DNA of 64,000 nucleotides, taken from Rhodeus uyekii. Its lineage: Eukaryota > Chordata > Actinopteri > Cypriniformes > Acheilognathidae. The position numbers were made by a program, and so were the translations under genes. Where the stretch lies: the NCBI GenBank assembly GCA_037043235.1, contig JAWRVZ010000233.1:801835-865834 (forward strand), read 5' to 3'. Numbering within the stretch: the first letter of the stretch is position 1; every line of letters starts with the position of its first letter. Below the pieces are notes generated by a model that had not been told where the DNA came from, ran no database searches, and saw only the letters and a program-made list of their open reading frames with translations. Positions 54,398 to 64,000 of the stretch are shown here, piece by piece.

Positions 54398-54403
54398 TTT
54401 ATT
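54398..54403 (-). promoter_or_regulatory. adam17: Possible distal AATAAA of adam17
   Basis: AATAAA on the minus strand about 2.4 kb after the adam17 stop. If used, the two convergent transcripts would end within about 50 bp of each other. Confidence 0.3.
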
Positions 54404-55535
54404 TAAAAATGAAAACTTGCAAAACATACCCAGTTAAGAACTATTAAGTTATACAAATCTAACACACTGATACAAAACACTGTCTTAACATTCAATACTT
54501 TCTCTCTTGACCCATCACAACTTTTTGGGGAGCAATGCAGTCAGTTTTAGGAGCACAATTCTTAATATGAAAAAAAGATGATTTCACAGGATTTGACACC
54601 CAATAATAATAATAAACCATGTTTTCAGGGTTAGGTCATGTAATAAGATGTACTACTTAGAAATGACACTAGTATGCTTGGTATTCTACATGATCAACAC
54701 ACAAATACATTCCCAAGTTACAATGAGTAAAATTCAGAAGATGATGACTGTTAAGCCACCAGTAAATGACAATGTCACACTCCCTTTTTCAGTTTTCTTG
54801 TAGATTACATTAAAAAAAACACGTGGATTAAAATACTTTTTCACAAGACAAATAAAGAACTAAACAAATACAAGGCACTTTTGATACAGATCTCAGAGCA
54901 GTGATCAACATCAGTACATTCTTACGGGAGCAGCTGCAAGGTAGACATTCTTGCATGTAGTCATGAGCATACTGTTGCAGAAAAGTATAATAATGTGGAG
55001 AGATTAAAAAAAAAAGTCTGTTCTTTCATTTAACTAGTCACTTTGGTATTTCATAAAAAGCCAATGTGCCAAAATAGATTTCATGTGCCAAACCACACAT
55101 ATATATTAAGATATGGCAGTTGCTTAAGTTAAAACTGCACAAACATACACTTTGCTTAAGCCTTGACTGTGAAACCAAGGCATAATGTCTGCTGGTACAA
55201 CCGTTTAAATGACTGTAACATGTTACATTCAAGAACAGTCCAAATAAAAGCAAAAACATATTTCAGAGATAATGTCGGAAAATAGAAAAAGTCAGATTGT
55301 CTTTTGCAAACAATAAAACGCAGTAAAACAAGATTTTGTTCTATGGAGGACACAAAACATACTTTGCTGGTGTCAGAACACATACAAGTAAAATATCAAC
55401 TAAAATATAACAGGTATATTCATAACAAAATGGTTATCAAGATCTGTTAGCATCTACTCAATCCCTTTGACAAAAACAGACCTGTAAACATCTTGGTACA
55501 ATGAAGCTGGTCACGTGTAGATAACTGTTGAGATC

Positions 55536-55575
<40 letters not shown>

Positions 55576-56787
55576 ATGTGCATATTGCATAATCCTAACA
55601 GGATTAACAATATTGAATTTCCATGTAATGCCTAGAAACTGAATGATTTGTTGCTTTAGGATTTATTTTGTTGCTTCTTAAAGACCAGACCCACTCTTAA
55701 AGGGATAGTTCACCCAAAAATGAAAACGTTTAGTCACACTCCTGTCTTTCCAACATGTACAACTTTCTTTCTTCTTTCAAGTGTTTTAAAGCTATACAAT
55801 AGCTTGGTGGAGGAACAGATTTAAGTAATTTCAAGTCAAACTGATGTCAGTTTTCACTGATAATCTTATTACTCACTCTAGCTCTGTTAATGAAAGACGT
55901 AGCAGTCCAGTTAGTGAACAAATTACCTTTCAGAGTCAAATTTTGAATTAATTGGTTGTTCTAGTGCACAAAACAGTCTAAAAGATTTGTTTTAAAAGTC
56001 TAGATGTAAGGGAAGTAGTGACAGATCATTTATTCCATGTTGTAACATACATCCTGGTAAAAACTACTGAAAAGAGAAAAAAAATGTTACGACTGGGACT
56101 TGGTTCTCTCCATCGCTTGTTGATTGGATGCGGATCTAACTGTATCCTTGCAATTGTTTGGCGTTTAAGCGGATTAAATGATTGTAGAAATGCGGCACTC
56201 GTCACGAGAGAGAAGTCTGTCGTTTCACGAGCAGATCGAGTTTTCCTGTAACCTCACCGGTCTGCAACTTTCTAGTAATCCTGAAGACCCTGTTTAGCTT
56301 GTTCAGTTGTGTTTGATTTGGGTTGGCGCTAAACTGCATGAAAGTGACCGAGTTGCATTACAAGGTCAAAAAAAAGAAAGAAGAGGATGAATAACAATGC
56401 ATTTTGAATATAGATTTCACGTTGACTGTTTACAGGTATATTTTAGTCTGTTCTTCACAATCTTATCGTAAGGTTTCAAAAGACTTAGAATATTGTAAAG
56501 TCTCATGAATGTCTTTTAAGATACTTTAATGGTGCTTAGAACCTTCTGTAATTACTCAGGAAAGAGACAACATCATGATTTTCTCCTTCTGAGCTCCAAA
56601 GAAGAAAGTCAGTCATAAAGTTTTGGAAGGACATGAAGTTTTTGAATGTTCATTATATCCCTTTACAACACTGCATTCTGGTTATTTTCAGTACTTGAGC
56701 TGTAAACACATATTGTTTTTCTGCTCAGTTTTGACCATTCCCGATCATATTCCCAATTCTTTTTAACATTTTATACAAATCATACTC
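54404..56787 (-). other. adam17: Probable long 3' UTR of adam17
   Basis: No coding exon was recognised. It holds a (GT)n tract at 55538-55571, a fragment of the TAGTTCACCC MITE at 55697-55765 and a TTAAGCCTTGACTGTGAAACC fragment at about 55156-55177. It lies between the cpsf3 poly(A) signal and the adam17 stop; 3' UTR status is an inference. Confidence 0.4.
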
Positions 56788-59700
56788 TTAACATTCAGTC
56801 TCCTTGCTGTTATTGTGTGCATGTCTCTTTACCCTGAAGGACATGGCATTCTCTCGGTTCTCCGTCAGATCATCAAAGGAGCGCGACACTGAACCAGAGG
56901 TGGGGAAGTCCTCTCCCAGTGCATCCAGGTGGGAATCATAGCTGGGATCTTCTTGGATGGTGGCCATGCGATGGGGCTCCATAGTGGGGTGAGGACAAGG
57001 GGTCAGGGGTGGAGCCACCTGGGAGACAGGGACAGGTGGCGTGCTGGTCTGCAGGGGCCCAGAGGCCTGAAAGCGTGGCACTGCAGAGGAGCCCGAAGAT
57101 GATGGTGGCTTGAAGATCCGCACTGAGGCCGATTCTAGACTGCTCAGCAGCTCTGCATTCTGGGACAGCACATAAACACAGTCAGGCAGTTGGTATGCTT
57201 CCTATTATCAAAAGAAAATTTACTTTTTATGTTCTGATTTTTACTTACACTGGGGTAGAAGAGTGACTTTGTGTTAAATTCATATTGCTGGTCAAGCTTC
57301 TTATCCTAAAGACAAGAAGAGAGGAAAATGGTGTTGTTTAGTTTCGATCTTAGTGCGAATAAACCTTTCACCTGTGATTTGTTTTGCTCTAGGTGTAAAA
57401 ATCAATCTCTCTCTCCATCTCTATTCAGGTTTTAGTCTTGGTCATTGATCTGATTAATTTCCATTTTTAAGATAATAGACTTTTGGTCTGTATTTGACTC
57501 GGTGTGAATAGTCCTTTAGAACAACTCAAGGTCAGTCCATTATAGTAGCAGACATTTCCTCAACTAACTGTAAGATGTTAGAGAAGATGACTCACCACAC
57601 AATGGACCAGAATGCTGAGGGGGATCCAGAAAAGAAGTGAGAAGACGACCACTGAGCCAACAATGTTGTCTGCCAGGAACTTCCCTGAGAACACATACAC
57701 AGATCTCGTTTCTCCATTGGATTTCAAGATGAACTCACTGCGTTCACAGATAACTTACCAAAAGTATTGATGTCCAACTTCTCAATGAAATCCCACAACC
57801 TTTCAATAACATCTTGGACCTGTTTCATGCATTTACCCTGGAAGGAATAGGAACACATTTTTGAATAACTGAACGTAATTTCTTATTAAAAGTAAGTTAC
57901 TGTATATTAGGAACAATTCCACTTACCGCTCCATCACAAAAACCCACAGTGCAGGGTTTGCCTTTCCGTAGAAAGAGGGGGTTGCCCTTGTCATCAATAT
58001 AAGGAGTGCACACAGCGTTCTTATCCCTGCAGCACACCTTACAAGAGTTGATTGTCTCTGAAAAATGACATACAGGTTTAGAAACAACAAAAAAGGCATG
58101 TCTGCTTAAAACAGACTTTAAAAACTGTAATTCCAAAATACCAAAAGCATTAGTTTTATCAGCAGGTCAGTTTACCATTGCAAGCACATGACTGCAGGTT
58201 CTTCACAGCTTCACAGAATGGGATGCAGTCTCCGTTCAGACACCGCCCATTGTCCACACAGATGGTCTTATTAGGGACATTCTCTGGAGGAGGGCATGCA
58301 CTGCTCAGTCCTGCAAGAAGCACAGAGGTATAGATTTTCATTGAGGGAAAAAGGGATAGATACATGCAATCTCATCTCCTCAGTAAAGAATAATCTACAA
58401 AAAAAACATTAATCCTATTTTTAACAAATTTCACAATTTCTTATTACTCTAATCCATCTGGATATTTTATTTTAGTTAGTAATGTCTATTAACCTTTGTA
58501 TTGATTCTCATTATATCATCATATAACAGCATAATACTAGCATAATATTGCTGTAATTTTTTTTTCATTAAGGTATTGATATTACAATGCAAATTATTTT
58601 GCCATAAAAATGTATGGTATCATAAAAATCAAATATGCAAAAAATAATAAAATTAATATCTGATTTCTATAACATTTTGACAACTATATGACCATGTAAA
58701 TTATTGTAATGGTACCAAAAACATAAAAATAGCGATAATAGTATCTTAATATTACAATCAGATAAACATTCACTCACAACTTTTATTTATAATATTATTA
58801 TAATATACAGTACTTTCAAATCTGTTTTCATGCAGTGCTGTTATTATCAAGTAAACCCAAATCAAAAACTATTATAGACCACATTTTAGTTATTGAAATG
58901 CTCAAATAAAAGCAAAAACTTAAACTAAAATTAGAAATGCACTCAAATAAACAAGTTTTAGTTGAAGTACTAAATTTACTAAAAATAAAAAGCTATATAA
59001 AAATATAAAACTAATAAAAAAGCGCTCAAATTTAACCTAAAACGAAAATATAAAAATACAAGCTCATTCAAAATATTAATAAATACTATAAAAGTACAAA
59101 AATAATACTAAAAGTGTTCTCAATCTGAATTCTTTAACATGTTGATCAGATATAAGGAATCAAAGCAATACATACAGTGTGTTAGCTGATGCCTCACCTG
59201 TACAGTAAGACCTTCCCTTGCAAGTGGCATTCATTGGTTCCTGACACACCTTGCCCTTCTTCTCAAACATGCAGTCTTTGCAGCATGCACTGTTCCTGTC
59301 ACTTGTGTCAAGAAGAAAAAAAAAGAGAGAAAAGTTAAAGACAGGAACTGACATATACCCTGGAGATTCTGTCTTGAACTAATAATTCACCGCTTGAGGA
59401 TGATTTAAAAATAATAATTCAGCATATCTGTATCAGCCTTTTTTCATGAGGCCACATGGAGGAGCTGTACCTGCACTCCACATTGGGACGAAGTTTACAG
59501 TCTGACGTGCAGCAGCGGTCGCTGTTGAGGTGGAGCAGCCCAGGATCGCACTCCTCCCCTACCTCCACCCGTGAGTTTCCGCACACATTGCTGTTCCTCT
59601 CTTTGAAGCAGGTGGAGGCCTTGGCCCTCAGCCTCTTTGCTATGGAGAGCTTACTGCAGTTCGAAAACAACTACAAGGGAGCACAAAAACAAAACACTTA

Positions 59701-62700
59701 CAAACTGATCACGTGACGTACTGAACAATGACACCAAGCAGAATTCGTATCGATGAAGAACGTACTTTATTGTTAGAGTGGTCCCCGCTCACCGCAATGG
59801 GGTACATTACGTATTTGCCACCCTGATCCTCCCTGGGCGCACAGTACGACACATCATCTGGATCATGAACAGCACCAAAGTTGTGGCCCAGCTCATGGGT
59901 GGTAACCAAGTCCGCTTCCTGTTGGTATATGATCAGAAAATCAGCTTACAAAATTAAATCGACAAGAACATTTCTTTGAACTCTTACTCCACTTGCCTTG
60001 GTAAGAATGGTTTTTCCATAATTTTTGGTGCTGGTTAGTCCAGTGTTGAGGTATATAGCATGATTGTCATTTCCTGAAGGAGGACACTCTTAATAAAGAC
60101 AGATAAAAAGTAAGGGGAATAAATAAGACCAAATTGATTCATCCATAATGCGGTGTTTACACTTACTCTCAGAGCAAAGACCTCCCGGAAAGCCTGTTTT
60201 GGAGGGGGCCACGTAAGCCAAGCCGAGCGTCCCTTCATCAAAATCCTGATACGTGAACAGATGAGCCAAGCACACTTTGGATGCATTATCAGCAATGTCA
60301 ATACTAAATCGCTGCAGGGGAAGACAAAATGAAAAGGAATGCTACAATTATAGCCCAGCTGTTTATTCTTGACCTCAGTTTCTAAAGTGTTTTGGCTTGT
60401 TTTTCTATTTTCAAGCAAATATAATGACTTAAGTACATAAGGACGACAACTACAAGGATGTGAGTTTACATGGTTGATGAAACAGAATATCACTGTATCT
60501 CTTATATACTGTACACTACCATTCCAAGACTTGGGGTTAGTATGAAATGTTGTTGTTTATTTATACCTTTATACAGCAAGATTGTATTAAATTGATCAAA
60601 TGTGACAGTAAAGACATTAACAATGTTACAAAAGCTATCAGTTTCAAATAAATTCTTACCTTGATGAATTTTATATTAATCAATGTAACCTACAAAAAGT
60701 ATCGGTTTCCACAAAAATATTAAGCAACACAACAGTTTTCAACATTGATAATGATGTTTCTTGAGCAGCAAATCAGCATATTATAATAATTTCTGAAGGA
60801 TCATGTGACAGTGAAGACTGAAGTAATGATGGTGAAAATGCGCTTTTAAATTGTCAAAATGATACTATTTTTACTATGTTTTTTTATCAAAGAAAAGCAG
60901 CCTTGGTGAGTATTAGAGACATCTTGTAGTAAGAGAAATCTTACCAACCCCAAATTTTGAACAGTAGTGCATCTTTTAAAATTCACATTAGAGGTATGAA
61001 TATGTGTATTTTATGTTGTAGAACAAAGCTCTTTTAAAGTCTCTTTAAATAATTGTAATCGCAGATTCAAGTTTACTCAAATCAAAAATAAGAAAATAAT
61101 AAACTACATAAAATGGAACTACAAATTAAACAGCACTAACAATCCACAGCATATTATTTCTCTTTGCTGGTTCTCTGCCAAACAGGTCACAGTTAGAGAA
61201 GGAGAATGAAACAATACACAAGTCCTCAATAATATTCTTCACTCTCGAGTAGAAGCGACTCTCATGGTTTCAAATCAGCACAGCTCAGAATACAGAAAGG
61301 ACGCTCTCATTAATTCAGTCATTTGCAACTCTCCCACAGTTCCAGCTCGCTCACCTCCAGGAGCTTCTTGACGTCCCAGACATCTTTGTTCTTCACAGGA
61401 GTCCCTTTCATGTTGAAGTGGGCACCTCCCGGTTCTACTTGTGTGGGTGTCTTGTTAATTATGATCTGAAAGAAAAAAAATGCTTGTTGCTGGCTCCAGA
61501 ATAGCATTTCATTGGAGTTCTTTGCTGTGTTTTCCTCAAAGAACCATGCTTACCTGCTGAATCTGAACTCCATAACCTTTATACTCCTCATCCCAAGATG
61601 TATTGCGGTAAATGTCATCCACACGATCAATCAGCTCAATCTAAACACATCCAAGGCAAATTTGTAAGACATTTGCCAGCAACTTTACATAACCTTCTAC
61701 TCATATGATACTAGAGTTGAGCCGGATACTCGGCTGAAACGAGATAAAGCACTTTTGCCGAGAACGAGTATTATACCAGTAATACGAGTCAATATCTGTG
61801 CTCAGATTGAATAAAAATCCTCATTGGGTAGCTGACTGTGTCTGCGTTCTGTGATAGGCTAGTCACAGCGCCCCTCCCCTACACATGCAGATTTGCTGTG
61901 TCCCGCCCTGCTCACTCACACACAGAACACTGAGAAGAGAACAGCTCTCTTTCTCTTTCTGTCTCTCTCTCAGTCACTCAGGTTTGCGAGTCTTTTTCGT
62001 TAATGTTTAGGGTTTCTTCAGCTTCAGGTTTGTTTTTATTTCTTTTATTTCAGGTTTATTTTTATTTTGGTTTGTTTGAAGTGTTTACTTTTTAACCAGT
62101 AGAGTTCTGGTAAACGTGGGGTTTGTTCAGACGTGATGCTTGGTAGAATGCGACTAGATTTTTTTTTATTTTTTCGCCTGCTGGCTCCAATCAGTTTTTT
62201 GACTTCACGCAAAAAATATTGATTAAAAATAATGATTTCTTCACAATTGCAACCGCATGTGTTTCTATTTATTGTTGCAAAACTTGTTCTGTATATAGTT
62301 TGTGATCGTTATTGTTATCGTGATCAAAACCATTGATCTGAAGCTCAATGCTGATGCTGTCATGTAAATAGTTTTCTAATCAGCAATAAATAACAATTTC
62401 TGATTAACCCATATCAATTGCAGGACTAAAAATAACATACCGATTAAAGCCCCACCTATTTCAAGACAACCCACCCACTTCTGGGTTAAAATCCCACCCA
62501 CTTCCGGGTTAGGCCCCGCCCAGTCCAAGTACAGATAATTCATATGGTTAACAGATACAGATAATGCTGTACTCGTTCATCCCCAGATGATACATTTTAA
62601 ATGGATATAAGGTCTAATACAGTAATTCTCAATCACAGGGCCTCAGGAAAGTTTCTGTCCACTGTCCTATTAAAATGAATAGGATTAGCATCTGAATTAT

Positions 62701-63860
62701 AAAAAATTTTACCAGGTAGTTGAGGGTAGTGCTCTCCTCCTTACGGCCCATGTGTCTGAAGAAACGATAGTCGGCCACAAGCAGCAGAGTGCAGGTGTTC
62801 TTGCTGTGGTCCGGGGTCTGCCTTCTCTCTCTCAGGTGTCGGTGCCCTGGGAAACAGATAAAATGGAGTGAAAAAGATGGCAAAAAATAGGCAGGAGTGA
62901 GAAGGCGAGAGACATGTAAAGTGGCAACTCACATTACACTGTCTAGATTTGGCTCGGATGAGCAGGAAAAGTCTAATTTAAACCAGATGTGTTGTTACAG
63001 AGAGTCATTGAAAAAGTTCAGAGGACCTAATCACCAAATTAACTCATAAACTTACCATCCTCCTCCTCTTCACCTTCATCTTGTGCTCGGGCTGCCTGTG
63101 CACTCTCTGGCAGCATCTCGATGGCGTCTGCGTTGATGTAGCCGCATACTTTTGGAGCAGCCAACCGGCTCATGTTCCTGATGTCTTCAGAGCGATATAC
63201 AAGCAATCGATCATCATGGGAGTCTTCAATAAACCTCCAAAGTGGCTGCAGAAACAAGATGAATGGGTTAACAATTAATGTATTCTCTTTCCCGAGTTGC
63301 ATACTCATTAGATTTGTGGTGTTATAATACCTCAATATTGTATTCGGCTTCATCGGTGAGAATATGAGCAGTGAAGTCGTTGTCACCGATATGCGCTTGT
63401 ACACGGGAATTCTCCTCTCCTAGAAATTAAGAGGGAAGAAAAAAAAACAGTGTGAACTGCAAATGGAATTCTTTAAGCACTTTAGATGTTAAAACACATA
63501 GAGCTGCAGTTACCAATGACATGACCAGTGAAGAAGTTCTCTCTCTGGACCTCATACATCTTTTGAGTGCCATCTTCTCCTACCACCACAGCCTTAAAGT
63601 CGTGAGCGAAGAGTTCTGTGTTGGTTGTCAGGTATAATTTGAAATGCCTGGGAAATATTTAGGATAGTTTAAGTAAATGACTGAGCTCTAATCTTGGCGG
63701 TGGCAGTGTGTCATGGTACATATTCACCTCTGTAACGCAGTAAAACCGAGAAGTCTCTCTGCGTGCGTTTGAGACTGGACGTCTCTCTTCCGAACCGAAT
63801 GCTGTTGAAGACTAGACAGCTGAAGAACATCAAAGTCTGACAGCAATGAGCTGAGCTGGT
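56788..63860 (-). CDS. adam17: ADAM17 (TACE) sheddase, exons 2-19; signal-peptide exon off the right edge
   Basis: Type I membrane zinc protease that sheds TNF-alpha, EGFR ligands and others. Exons: 63728-63860, 63514-63647, 63331-63419, 63056-63245, 62713-62846, 61554-61640, 61355-61465, 60167-60311, 59997-60088, 59766-59918, 59471-59670, 59198-59301, 58176-58310, 57927-58057, 57759-57837, 57596-57684, 57249-57305, 56788-57159 (TAA); about 810 residues, lacking only about 30 N-terminal ones. Prodomain with cysteine-switch PKVCGY; furin-type site RERR; catalytic HELGHNFGAVHD and downstream Met-turn YVMYPIAVSG; cysteine-rich disintegrin and membrane-proximal domains; juxtamembrane helix VIERLWDFIEKLDINTFGKF; transmembrane segment NIVGSVVVFSLLFWIPLSIL; cytoplasmic tail ending in the PDZ-type ETEC. 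Teleosts often carry two adam17 copies; which one this is cannot be told here. The exon 59997-60088 donor is GC-type or an alternative GT 9 nt away. Confidence 0.97.
58320..59190. other. adam17 intron, AT-rich, nothing recognised
   Basis: Repeated AAATATAAAA/CTAATAAAA-type words, no terminal repeats and no exon. Confidence 0.4.
60518..60970. repeat. MITE of the CACTACCGTTC family, copy J
   Basis: Left CACTACCATTCCAAGACTTG, right AAATTTTGAACAGTAGTGC, interior GCAGCCTTGGTGAGTATTAG; one of the most complete copies. In adam17 between exons 60311 and 61355. Confidence 0.7.
61708..62593. mobile_element. Probable hAT-like element
   Basis: Left end CTAGAGTTGAGCCGGATACT, right end (complement) CTGGGGATGAACGAGTACAG; similar but not identical. 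ATGATA occurs on both sides. The inside has CCACCCACTTCCGGGTTAGG repeats near 62470-62520. No intact frame. Confidence 0.5.
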
Positions 63861-63889
63861 CTGAAAGAGTCACAGTGAACAACTTCATA

Positions 63890-64000
63890 CATATTAAGTC
63901 AAGTCACCTTTATATATATTGCACTTTTTTACAATAGAGAGGTTTCTAAGCAGCTTTACAGAGATAACAGAAAAAACAATGCAACAAAGTTTATTTTGGC
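63890..64000. repeat. Teleost dispersed repeat running off the right edge
   Basis: AAGTCACCTTTATATATATT with ACAATAGAGAG and AAGCAGCTTTACAGAGATAA resembles a very common fish repeat. Truncated by the window end. Confidence 0.45.

Overview
This window comes from a vertebrate nuclear genome, most likely a ray-finned fish close to zebrafish and carp (Cypriniformes). Five intron-rich protein-coding genes can be read exon by exon through splice signals. The introns and spacers are AT-rich and packed with fish-type DNA transposon relics (Tc1/mariner, Tigger-like, hAT, several palindromic MITE families), tRNA-derived SINEs and a solo LTR. The species is an inference; the gene order and the THAP-E2F6 fusion fit a zebrafish-like fish.

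Layout from left to right. (1) mboat2, minus strand, exons 1-5 at 3233-20676; the rest lies off the left edge. (2) e2f6, plus strand, 8 exons at 21929-26108, encoding a THAP zinc finger fused in front of an E2F winged helix; one of its introns is an AT-AC (U12-type) intron almost entirely filled by a hAT transposon. (3) asap2, minus strand, all 28 coding exons at 27357-47731 (1022 aa). (4) cpsf3, plus strand, all 18 exons at 48586-54016 (690 aa). (5) adam17, minus strand, 18 exons (human exons 2-19) at 56788-63860; the signal-peptide exon lies off the right edge.

Neighbouring genes alternate in orientation. mboat2/e2f6 and asap2/cpsf3 are divergent pairs, with 1.25 kb and 0.85 kb between start codons. 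e2f6/asap2 and cpsf3/adam17 are convergent pairs. The proteins do not form one pathway: phospholipid remodelling, transcriptional repression, Arf GTPase control, mRNA 3'-end cleavage and ectodomain shedding. The cluster is conserved microsynteny, since MBOAT2, ASAP2, CPSF3 and ADAM17 also lie together on human 2p25. No operon, CRISPR array, functional tRNA or rRNA gene was seen.

Most notable: the THAP-E2F6 fusion with a second, orphan THAP-coding fragment in its last intron; the U12 intron with its transposon and a perfect 8-bp target duplication; a SINE that ends exactly at an asap2 splice donor and seems to supply it; tandem GC/GT donors in adam17 that would change three residues just before the catalytic helix; an 88-bp-arm palindrome in asap2 intron 1; and a G-rich template strand in an asap2 coding exon.
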